Origin: CAYFUF01 sp964394795
GTDB lineage: Bacteria; Bacillota; Clostridia; Tissierellales; Peptoniphilaceae
Direction of reading: 5' to 3'
DNA length: 8,086 bases
NCBI GenBank assembly: GCA_964394795.1
Contig: CAYMYX010000054.1
Coordinates: forward strand, 1 to 8,086
Shown here: positions 1 through 5,497 of the stretch, piece by piece
Layout of the letters: each line of letters starts with the position of its first letter
Numbering within the stretch: the first letter of the stretch is position 1
Notes under the pieces: generated by a model
Seen by the model: only the letters and a program-made list of their open reading frames with translations
Database searches by the model: none
What the model was told of the DNA's origin: nothing
Made by a program: the position numbers and the translations under genes

Positions 1-164
1 TTGTTGAGGATGGTCTCCCAAGAGAGGCCTGCTTGAAAGCATTCTAAGACCAGCATCTCGAAGAGGTAGGCATCATCGTGGGACGGTCTTCCCCACTCTT
101 CATCGTGATAGGTTACATAGTTGGGGTTGTTAAGATTTACCCACTGGCAGCGATTTTTTTCCAT
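1..164 (-). CDS. tag: DNA-3-methyladenine glycosylase I, N-terminal part (runs off the left edge)
   Basis: Base-excision repair enzyme that removes 3-methyladenine from alkylated DNA. Only the first 54 codons are in the window. The translation starts MEKNRCQWVN, continues with YVTYHDEEWGRPSHDDAYLFEML and reaches LECFQAGLSWETIL. This matches the start of the Tag family: an N-terminal Cys-x-Trp, then YHDxEWG, then LFEM and the QAGLSW motif. The early Cys is one of the family's zinc ligands. The start ATG at 162-164 is supported by a TAGGAGAGAATT ribosome binding site, whose TAG is the selB stop codon, so translation is probably coupled to selB. Nine bases separate the two genes. A repair gene has no obvious selenium role, so it is probably just read through from the selB transcript. 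The rest of the gene and any terminator lie outside the window. Confidence 0.9.
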   Translation of the reverse strand, partial: MEKNRCQWVNLNNPNYVTYHDEEWGRPSHDDAYLFEMLVLECFQAGLSWETILN

Positions 165-173
165 AATTCTCTC

Positions 174-1874
174 CTATTTCTTTTTCCAGAGGACGCGGGC
201 ATCGCCCACTCTTCTGGTGAATTTCACCCGATCGAAGTGTTCCAAAATGAGGAGGGAGTTTTTTCGACTTGAATCCGTTTTGTCTCTGAAGTCCGCCAGT
301 TCCATCTGTCCCTTTTCTTCGACGAGGGTGGTGACGAGGGCCATAGCCTCATCATAAAACCCTTTCGAAAGCAGATAGTCCTTATCCAAGAAAACGAGAA
401 GGTCTCCTTCAACGAGATGGAGAAAGTCTGAGCTTTCGCCTAGATCTTCGGCAAGGTCTTTGGCAACAAGGGGATTAAAGCGCTGGCCTTCTAAGATTTT
501 CTTCAGTTCTTTCTTCTTCTCTTCCTGGCTAGGACTTAAACGAATTTCAAAATCTTTATGGGCATAGAAGTCATTGACTTCCTTGAGTCTTCCTTCCTCT
601 TGCAAATAGTCTAGAGCAAGGGAGCTCTCTTTGTATCCCAGCTTTTGGCTGATTCGGCTTCTTAGTTCAGATTTGGCCAATCCGGGACGAAGTGGGAAGT
701 CTTGGTGGTAAGCGGAAAGTTCTGCGTTGACGTTTTCTTCCAAGTCGGCAAGCTTTTGGGTGCTGGCATAGGCTTTTCCGAGATTGGTAATCTTGTTTTG
801 GGCGATGAGGTCTTCAAGGGTTTGGTCGAGATTGTCCCCTAAACCCTCAACGGATTTCCCAAGCGCATCCTTTGTGAAATAAAGGTCATCACTTTGGTTG
901 AAAAAATCCAATAAGAGGTCTTCTGGGTCACTTTCTTCTTTGATCTGCAAACTAGCTACCACGCTGGTATCGCTCTTCTTGTGCTTCTTGGGTTCCGCCT
1001 CTAGAACGAAGCCCCCACCGATGGTGGTCATCGGCGAGTAAGACCGGAGGATGAAACGGTCCCCTTTCTTGGCTACACATTCGCTTTCCAAACGGAGTTG
1101 GGCGTAGGCTTCCTCGCCTGGCTGGATGGCTTCCGTAGCGAGGGGGACAATTCGGCCGATGACCTCTTGGGTACCAATGAGGAGGCGGACCCGAGTCCAA
1201 TGGTCGATGGGTGCAGCGTTAGGAAGGCATTTCACCTTAACGTCCAGCATGTAGGAAGCGACGACGTTGTCTTTGGTGGTGATGACATCGCCTCGTTCAA
1301 TATCTTCCACTTTGACGTTGGCAATGTTGAGGGCGACCCGGTGGCCCGGATCTGCTCGGTTTTGGTCTTGGTCAAAGATTTGAATATTGCGGACGCGGGT
1401 TTCCAGCTCTTGGGGATAGATGACCATCTCGTCCCCTTCCTGGAGAAAGCCGTCCACCAAGGTGCCGGTGACGATGGTGCCGTGGCCCTTCACGGAGAAG
1501 ACCCGGTCGATGTTCATNNNNNNNNNNNNNNNNNNNNNNNNNNNNNNNNNNNNNNNNNNNNNNNNNNNNNNNNNNNNNNNNNNNNNNNNNNNNNNNNNNN
1601 NNNNNNNNNNNNNNNNNACATCGATAACGATAAGGACAAGGCCTAGGCCGGGTAGGCCGGCAACCATGTTTTTGATGAATTTTTCATGGCCCGGCACATC
1701 AACAATGCCGAACTGCTGTCCTTTATAGTCGAGGTGGGCAAAGCCGATATTGATGGTAAGTCCGCGGTCCTGCTCTTCCTTCATGGAGTCTGTATTTTTG
1801 CCGGTTAGGGCTTGAACTAGGGCTGTTTTGCCGTGGTCGACATGGCCCGCTACACCGATAACAACGTCTTTCAT
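174..1874 (-). CDS. selB: Selenocysteine-specific translation elongation factor SelB (interrupted by an assembly gap)
   Basis: GTPase that carries Sec-tRNA(Sec) to the ribosome at UGA codons marked by a SECIS hairpin. Counting from the ATG at 1874, the G1 loop GHVDHGKT is at residues 10-17, a switch-I-like RGLTINIGFA follows, and the G3 motif DVPGHE is at 59-64. After the gap come the EF-Tu-like domains (NIDRVFSVKGHGTIVTGT onward). The C-terminal half carries the SelB winged-helix repeats that read SECIS; the final one ends FRDKTDSSRKNSLLILEHFDRVKFTRRVGDARVLWKKK. I chose 1874 over an in-frame upstream ATG at 1916 because it has an AGAGGAG site 5-6 bases upstream and gives the expected MKDVVIGVAGHVDHGKT start. 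The 100 Ns (1518-1617) hide the NKxD motif and the end of the G domain. As given the product is 566 aa, short for a family of about 610-640, because the gap is probably undersized. The stop is TAG and tag follows directly. Confidence 0.96.
   Translation of the reverse strand: MKDVVIGVAGHVDHGKTALVQALTGKNTDSMKEEQDRGLTINIGFAHLDYKGQQFGIVDVPGHEKFIKNMVAGLPGLGLVLIVIDXXXXXXXXXXXXXXXXXXXXXXXXXXXXXXXXXXMNIDRVFSVKGHGTIVTGTLVDGFLQEGDEMVIYPQELETRVRNIQIFDQDQNRADPGHRVALNIANVKVEDIERGDVITTKDNVVASYMLDVKVKCLPNAAPIDHWTRVRLLIGTQEVIGRIVPLATEAIQPGEEAYAQLRLESECVAKKGDRFILRSYSPMTTIGGGFVLEAEPKKHKKSDTSVVASLQIKEESDPEDLLLDFFNQSDDLYFTKDALGKSVEGLGDNLDQTLEDLIAQNKITNLGKAYASTQKLADLEENVNAELSAYHQDFPLRPGLAKSELRSRISQKLGYKESSLALDYLQEEGRLKEVNDFYAHKDFEIRLSPSQEEKKKELKKILEGQRFNPLVAKDLAEDLGESSDFLHLVEGDLLVFLDKDYLLSKGFYDEAMALVTTLVEEKGQMELADFRDKTDSSRKNSLLILEHFDRVKFTRRVGDARVLWKKK
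1518..1617. other. Assembly gap, 100 Ns, inside selB
   Basis: Exactly 100 undetermined bases, a conventional placeholder for a gap of unknown size. It falls in the SelB G domain, between the strand ending LVLIVID and the start of domain II (MNIDRVFSVKG). In E. coli SelB about 90 residues separate the matching points, so the real gap is probably near 270-290 bases. Both flanks read in the same frame as printed, but that says nothing about the true length. Confidence 0.95.
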
Positions 1875-1895
1875 TTCGTCTCCTCTCTGGGTTGG

Positions 1896-1964
1896 AAAAA
1901 ACCTTGCCATAAACATAGGTCCTCTATGCTTATCTAGTCCTCAGCGCGGGAGGAGGCAAGGTTT
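1896..1964 (-). promoter_or_regulatory. Three-way-junction RNA structure with T-tract in the selB leader (terminator or attenuator)
   Basis: On the minus strand AAACCTTGCC (1964-1955) pairs perfectly with GGCAAGGTTT (1908-1899), forming a 10-bp closing stem, and the transcript then runs into six Us (1901-1896). The 46 bases between fold into two hairpins: TCCTC/GAGGA with loop CCGCGCT (1954-1938), and a 10-bp stem ATAAGCATAG/CTATGTTTAT with one G-U pair and loop AGGAC (1933-1909). Only four bases (CTAG, 1937-1934) are unpaired in the junction. It looks like a terminator, but only about 20 bases separate it from the selB ATG, leaving no room for a promoter after it. selB transcription must therefore pass through it or start inside it. 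A weak TTGCCT-N17-TAGATA pair inside could be such a promoter. A small GCAC-AACC-GTGC hairpin (1978-1967) lies between it and the tRNA. The pairing is read from sequence; any regulatory role is inference. Confidence 0.65.
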
Positions 1965-1986
1965 AGGCACGGTTGTGCAATCTATT

Positions 1987-2083
1987 TGGCGAGAATGTGT
2001 AGGAATCGAACCCACCCAAGAAGCTCCTAACTCCTCATACTGGTTTTGAAGACCAGAGGGCACACCAGAGCCCATCCATTCTC
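1987..2083 (-). tRNA. selC: Selenocysteine tRNA (anticodon TCA)
   Basis: A 97-base gene including an encoded GCCA 3' end (1990-1987). The acceptor GAGAATG pairs with CATTCTC. The eighth position expected in bacterial tRNA-Sec is a G opposite A. The D arm fits the tRNA-Sec pattern of a six-pair stem with a TGGT loop, GGGCTC/GTGCCC, with one T-T mismatch. The anticodon stem CTGGT/ACCAG holds the loop CTTCAAA, with TCA at 2049-2047, which reads UGA. A long variable arm (AGGAG/CTTCT) follows, and the T arm is GTGGG-TTCGATT-CCTAC. The 13-base acceptor plus T helix, long D stem, long variable arm and UCA anticodon identify it as tRNA-Sec rather than a suppressor or tRNA-Trp. It sits between selD and selB on the same strand, so it may be cut from a shared transcript or have its own promoter (2088-2127). 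Confidence 0.95.
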
Positions 2084-2087
2084 ATAC

Positions 2088-2127
2088 GTTCAGCCTATAT
2101 TATAACCTAAAAGGCTGAACTTATCTC
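2088..2127 (-). promoter_or_regulatory. Candidate tRNA-Sec promoter with its -10 box in the loop of a dyad
   Basis: The selD-tRNA spacer holds a perfect 9-bp inverted repeat, GTTCAGCCT (2120-2112) and AGGCTGAAC (2096-2088), with a 15-base loop. A consensus TATAAT (2104-2099) lies in that loop. A weak -35 candidate, GAGATA (2127-2122), sits 17 bases upstream and overlaps the selD stop. Transcription would start around 2092, giving a leader of about 8 bases before the tRNA. No T-run follows the dyad, so it is not a terminator. It could instead be an operator or an RNA processing hairpin. Confidence 0.4.
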
Positions 2128-3176
2128 ACGATACGAATCGTTGGTTCGTGTTTGTCTCTTTTCCTTACTTCCCCGATGACACCGAAGTGGCGGCCCTTAT
2201 CTTTTAGGACTTGGACGACTTGGTCGAGGGCCATAGGATCAACACTAAGCAACAGTCCTCCCGAGGTCTGCGGATCATAGACCACGCCGGCTGTTCCCTC
2301 CAAGGTATCCACAAACTCAATACGGTCGCCGACAAACTTATCGTTGCGACCTCCGCCACCGGAGGTGTAACCTGCCTGAGCATACGCTAAGACATTCTCC
2401 AGAAGAGGCAGTTTGGAAAAGGAAATAGTTGCTTGGAAGTCTCTGCCCATCATCTCTACCGTGTGGCCAGCCAAACCGAAGCCGGTTACGTCGGTCATGG
2501 TATGGACCCCGGGCATGTCAGAGAAGTCCGACCCCTCTTTATTCAGCTGGAGCATGATTTCATAAGCCATCGCCAACTCTTCAGGGCTTACCTTGTTGCT
2601 CTTATTGGCGGTGACCACGATGCCATTGCCTAGGGGCTTGGTAAGAACAAGGACATCACCATCTTGAGGCTTATTGTTGGTCAGCACCTTCGATGGATGA
2701 ACAATGCCCATGGCGGAAAGACCGTAGAGAACTTGGTCGCCGTAGATGCTATGGCCCCCCGTTAGGGTTGCTCCCGCTTCGATAACCACCTCATTGCCCC
2801 CGCGTAGGATCTCGCCTAGGCTGGCTAGGTCGTCACCTTGAGGATAGGACACGATGTTTAAGGCAGTCACGGGTTTGCCGCCCATGGCATAAATGTCACT
2901 GAGGGAGTTGGTGGCGGCAATCTTACCGAAGAGGTAAGGATCCTCCACCATTGGTGGAAAGAAATCCAGGGTCTGGATGACGGCAACATCCTCGGAAATC
3001 TGGTAAACCGAAGCGTCGTCACTGTCGTTGTAACCCACGAGGAGCTTGTCATCAAAAACGTTCGGCGTCGCTAAACCGGTTAATAAATCACTGAGTGCAC
3101 CTGCACCAATTTTTGCTGCTCAACCGCCACTGGAACACTGCAGTTTTGAAACTATCTCATCTCTTTTCTTATTCAT
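2121..3176 (-). CDS. selD: Selenide, water dikinase (selenophosphate synthase), selenocysteine-containing
   Basis: Makes selenophosphate, the selenium donor for Sec-tRNA, from selenide and ATP. The true start is the ATG at 3176, preceded by a GAGAGGAGGT site five bases upstream. Codon 19 is an in-frame TGA (3122-3120), read here as selenocysteine. The N-terminus is then MNKKRDEIVSKLQCSSGGU, followed by AAKIGAGALSDLL. U19 and K22 align with the catalytic Cys17 and Lys20 of E. coli SelD. The chain continues through GYNDSDDASVYQI and TLDFFPPMVEDPYLFGKIAATNSLSDIYAMGG, the ATP-binding core of the family, to a TAA stop. At 351 aa it is full length (E. coli 347). An ORF caller treating TGA as stop would start at 3038 and lose the active site. 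The gene is separated from the upstream operon by a strong terminator and is followed by tRNA-Sec and selB. Confidence 0.97.
3092..3122 (-). promoter_or_regulatory. Selenocysteine UGA codon and bacterial SECIS-like hairpin in selD
   Basis: The TGA at 3122-3120 is followed after 13 bases by GTGC-AGGT-GCAC (3106-3095), a four-base-pair stem extended by a G-U pair, with an AGGU loop. The loop begins 17 bases after the UGA, within the usual bacterial range of about 16-37. The GCAGGT core resembles the apical part of the E. coli fdhF SECIS (GCAGGTCTGC), which SelB binds through loop G and U bases. The stem is short, so the exact fold is uncertain, but the Sec reading of the codon is firm from the protein context. 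Confidence 0.75.
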
Positions 3177-3211
3177 GATGACCTCCTCTCTGTTTAACTT
3201 CTTACCCATAA

Positions 3212-3231
3212 ACTATACCCCATATTGGGGT
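3212..3231 (-). promoter_or_regulatory. Dyad and weak promoter candidate upstream of selD
   Basis: The 103 bases between the operon terminator (ends 3280) and the selD start must hold the selD promoter if selD is not reached by read-through. A dyad ACCCCA-ATA-TGGGGT (3231-3217) abuts a TATAGT box (3217-3212), about 36 bases before the ATG. The position 17 bases upstream is GGCCCC, so no -35 match is visible. A second -10-like TATACT lies at 3274-3269, also without a -35. The dyad could be an operator. Both are weak calls. Confidence 0.25.
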
Positions 3232-3279
3232 TTTGGGGCCATGGTTAAGATATCATTTCAGACGCTTAAGTATAAGCAG

Positions 3280-3315
3280 AAAAAAAGAGATCTCCTCTTG
3301 TAGAGAAGACCTCTT
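3280..3315 (-). terminator. Rho-independent terminator after the reductase/activase operon
   Basis: On the minus strand AAGAGGTCTTCTCT (3315-3302) pairs with AGAGGAGATCTCTT (3298-3285) over 14 positions, with two G-U pairs and a three-base ACA loop. Seven Ts (3286-3280) follow, two of them in the stem. It starts nine bases past the activase stop and ends the five-gene operon, so selD probably has its own promoter. Confidence 0.9.
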
Positions 3316-3324
3316 CACATTTTC

Positions 3325-4089
3325 TTAAACAGGGATTAACGCAGCACCAATCGCTCCCGCATAGCGAGACAAAGGCGATGTATGGACTTCCATCCCAATC
3401 TGTGCTTCCAACTCCTTCTTCAAGCCTTCCAAACCAGCCAAGCCGCCGGTGAGCATGACGGGACTTTCCACTTTAACTCGCGCGGTGAGGGTCATGACCC
3501 GGTGGACCACTGCAGCGATAATACCCCCTGCAATCTCTTCTCGGCTGTTGCCTGCGGCAAGGAGGGAGATAATCTCCGAGTCGGCAAAGACCGCACAGGT
3601 CGAGCTCAGCTTCGTCGACTTCCCCGCTTCTAAGAGGGAGGGAAAGTCGTATAGGTCGACGCCCATGCGATTGGCAGACATCTCCACGAAGCGGCCGGTA
3701 CCTGCCGCACACTTGTCGTTCATCAGGAAGTCGACGACCCGGCCATCCAAGACGCTGACCACCTTCGCGTCTTGCCCACCAATATCGATGACGGTGCGAA
3801 CGCCCGGATAGAGATAGTTGGCTCCCTGCCCATGGCAAGTGATTTCCGTTACCGCCTTATCGGCGAAGTCGATACTGACTCGGCCATAGCCCGTGACGAT
3901 TACCTTAGCCTCTTCCTTCTCCCAGTCCACGTCAACCTGATCTTTCAGATTTTGAATAATGGAATGGACGGTTTCCTTAGGACTCCAACTGGTTGGAACA
4001 ACCGCTTTTGCCAAGAGTTCTTTGTCCGCCATCAGGACAGCTTTGGTCGCCGAAGAACCACAATCCACTCCGATGGTATAACTTGTCAT
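3325..4089 (-). CDS. ATP-dependent activase of the double-cubane reductase (acyl-CoA dehydratase activase family)
   Basis: A 254-aa ASKHA-fold ATPase of the HgdC/YjiL type. Such proteins form homodimers bridging one [4Fe-4S] cluster and use ATP to inject a low-potential electron into a partner enzyme. Visible motifs are the phosphate-1 loop IGVDCGSSATKAV (residues 6-18), the second phosphate loop DIGGQDAKV (102-110), and the two cluster cysteines in NDKCAAGTGRF (C127) and SSTCAVFADSE (C165). A C-terminal MLTGGLAGLEGLKKEL segment is the adenosine-side motif. The length is normal for the family. The start lies two bases after the reductase stop with no strong ribosome binding site, so translational coupling is likely. 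Its partner is almost certainly the upstream gene at 4092-5249, mirroring the E. coli yjiM-yjiL pair. It closes the operon before a terminator. Confidence 0.92.
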   Translation of the reverse strand: MTSYTIGVDCGSSATKAVLMADKELLAKAVVPTSWSPKETVHSIIQNLKDQVDVDWEKEEAKVIVTGYGRVSIDFADKAVTEITCHGQGANYLYPGVRTVIDIGGQDAKVVSVLDGRVVDFLMNDKCAAGTGRFVEMSANRMGVDLYDFPSLLEAGKSTKLSSTCAVFADSEIISLLAAGNSREEIAGGIIAAVVHRVMTLTARVKVESPVMLTGGLAGLEGLKKELEAQIGMEVHTSPLSRYAGAIGAALIPV

Positions 4090-4091
4090 GT

Positions 4092-5249
4092 TTACAGCAT
4101 CTCGATGAAAGCGCCTGCTCTGGTGGAAAGCTGGCCAACATCCGCTTGACCGTAGTCTGTTTCGAGATAGAGGTAAGGGATGCCTTTGCCGATGATATGT
4201 TGCTTGATCGTCGTTGCTTCAATCATGTAAGGTTGGCAAGATTGGAGGGACATTTCCACAACACCATCCACTTGGAATTGTTCACATAGCTTATCCAATA
4301 AGTCTAAGCGGTTGGTATCCGGAGTCATTACTGCGCAGCCGATATCCAAATAGTGACGGGTGATATTATCAATAGGATTACCTTCCGTTGGAATCTGGCG
4401 GTCGTACTGCTTTGCGCCGGTACAGTTTTCAAAAGCAACGACGGTAGCACCGTTGTTTTCAATCGCTTCAACAACCTTTTCCGTAGCACCACCCATTGGG
4501 CAACCGGTAATCAGGATACGAGGTGCTTTTTCAGATACTGGACGGTCGCCGGCTTCGTAAGCCGCTTTCGTTTCATCGATGACTTGGCGAAGGCTGTTAA
4601 TCTTGTCTTCCCAAGTGAACTTAAACTGTTGACCGAACATGACTCGTAATTGGTGAAGGCCGGTCATCATCGGTGGGTGGGCGGTATTGAGCTCGTAAAC
4701 TTCCTTGACTAAAGCTCTCTCCAGATTCTTCTTCTCGATAGCGTCAGCTAGCTTCTCTTCCGTAATCTCTACATTGAAGTCGGTCTCGACGCGGTCGATT
4801 AAGCGTACAATTTCCGATCTCCATAGGTCATAAGACCCTTGGGTCTTTTGCTCTTGGGGAAGTTGCATAACATGAACGTTCTTGTGGTTGCCAAGAAGTT
4901 CATACATCTTCTTCTTACCGTCGCAAGTCGTTTCGCCGACTACCAAATCAGAGAAGTACATGTACGGACATTTGTCGGTCACGGCAAAACCATAGCTGGA
5001 TTTAATCAATGGGCAAAGGTTAGCAGGAAGGTCCTTCTCTGCCTCAGCAACGGTCTCGTCACTGGTTGCGCATAGTCCCACGGGAACGAGGTCAGCCGCA
5101 TAGAAAATCTCCAGCGGCGTATATGTACAGAAGGTGCCAACGACTCCCTTGCCCTGGTCCTTTAATTCTTTCATGGCCAAGAAACCGGTCTTTCTCGCAT
5201 CAGCAAACTCATCAAAAATCTTTGGTAACTCTGTTCTTAATTGAACCAT
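4092..5249 (-). CDS. Double-cubane-cluster-type anaerobic reductase (2-hydroxyacyl-CoA dehydratase superfamily, YjiM-like)
   Basis: A 385-aa protein of the HgdB/FldC/YjiM superfamily. Classical dehydratases are heterodimers with two such subunits; here there is one copy plus an activase, the layout of the double-cubane cluster proteins. Those carry an [8Fe-9S] cluster and use ATP-driven electrons to reduce small substrates. Ten cysteines are present at 41, 60, 79, 94, 109, 250, 276, 305, 322 and 338. Those in GTFCTYTPLE, NLCPLIKSSYG, ETTCDGKKK and SLQSCQPY sit in positions typical of cluster ligands in this superfamily. ITGCPMGG (247-254) and FENCTGAKQ (274-281) start the second Rossmann-like half. 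The start ATG has an AGAGGAAGAA site and lies 12 bases after the DUF3343 gene. The substrate is unknown; a classical 2-hydroxyacyl-CoA dehydratase is less likely because no second subunit or CoA gene is near. Its place in a selenium operon suggests a selenium- or sulfur-linked reduction (inference). Confidence 0.85.
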   Translation of the reverse strand: MVQLRTELPKIFDEFADARKTGFLAMKELKDQGKGVVGTFCTYTPLEIFYAADLVPVGLCATSDETVAEAEKDLPANLCPLIKSSYGFAVTDKCPYMYFSDLVVGETTCDGKKKMYELLGNHKNVHVMQLPQEQKTQGSYDLWRSEIVRLIDRVETDFNVEITEEKLADAIEKKNLERALVKEVYELNTAHPPMMTGLHQLRVMFGQQFKFTWEDKINSLRQVIDETKAAYEAGDRPVSEKAPRILITGCPMGGATEKVVEAIENNGATVVAFENCTGAKQYDRQIPTEGNPIDNITRHYLDIGCAVMTPDTNRLDLLDKLCEQFQVDGVVEMSLQSCQPYMIEATTIKQHIIGKGIPYLYLETDYGQADVGQLSTRAGAFIEML

Positions 5250-5261
5250 TTCTTCCTCTTT

Positions 5262-5495
5262 CTAATAAAGGGCGACGTGGAAAGTATCTTCCCACTCAAT
5301 GCTGTTGTCCTCCATAAACTTCAGAAGGTCTTCTTCCAATGTAGGGTCTGCCGACCAAGAAAGGCCACAGCCCGCGCTAATTTCCCCTGGCAACGGTATC
5401 AGGCGGCCTTGGTCTGGAGTGGAGAGGCTGTCCATCTTCATGGCCATTGTTGTCGTTGGGAAAGTAATGATCAGTTTTTCTGTCTTTTCTTTCAT
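5262..5495 (-). CDS. DUF3343 small protein, putative selenium/sulfur carrier
   Basis: A 77-aa cytoplasmic protein. The family pattern is an N-terminal strand with TFPST-like residues, then RLIPxPxEIS and a Cys-Gly-Leu. Here these are LIITFPTTTMAMK (8-20), RLIPLPGEISAGCGL (31-45) and the single Cys43. Members are described as Se/S-carrier-like because of this lone conserved cysteine and their frequent company with selD, yedF and desulfurase genes; biochemical proof is lacking as far as I know. The desulfurase stop TGA overlaps a first ATG at 5498; I prefer the next ATG at 5495, which sits six bases after AAAGGA. Either start gives the same family match. The gene is translationally coupled to the desulfurase and lies 12 bases before the reductase, fitting a small carrier between a Se/S-mobilising enzyme and a user. 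Confidence 0.8.
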   Translation of the reverse strand: MKEKTEKLIITFPTTTMAMKMDSLSTPDQGRLIPLPGEISAGCGLSWSADPTLEEDLLKFMEDNSIEWEDTFHVALY

Positions 5496-5497
5496 CA

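Noticed and set aside
1098..1728. Plus-strand open frames opposite selB, including ones crossing the N run
   Set aside because: They are antisense to conserved SelB coding sequence, span undetermined bases and show no family features or ribosome binding sites.
1875..1916. selB starting at the ATG at 1916
   Set aside because: The extra 14 residues are encoded by the T-tract and leader structure; the ATG at 1874 has a proper ribosome binding site and the family-typical N-terminus.
2088..2120. Rho-independent terminator of selD
   Set aside because: The 9-bp dyad has a 15-base loop and no T-run on the minus-strand side.
2121..3038. selD starting at the ATG at 3038
   Set aside because: This drops the catalytic Sec/Lys motif; the ATG at 3176 has a strong ribosome binding site and the TGA between reads as selenocysteine.
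3226..3238. G-quadruplex from TGGGGTTTTGGGG on the plus strand
   Set aside because: Only two G-tracts are present, so an intramolecular quadruplex cannot form, and transcripts of the genes here carry the C-rich strand.
4092..5249. Subunit of a classical 2-hydroxyglutaryl-CoA or lactoyl-CoA dehydratase
   Set aside because: Those need two different large subunits and usually a CoA-transferase nearby; only one is present, next to a single activase, in a selenium context.
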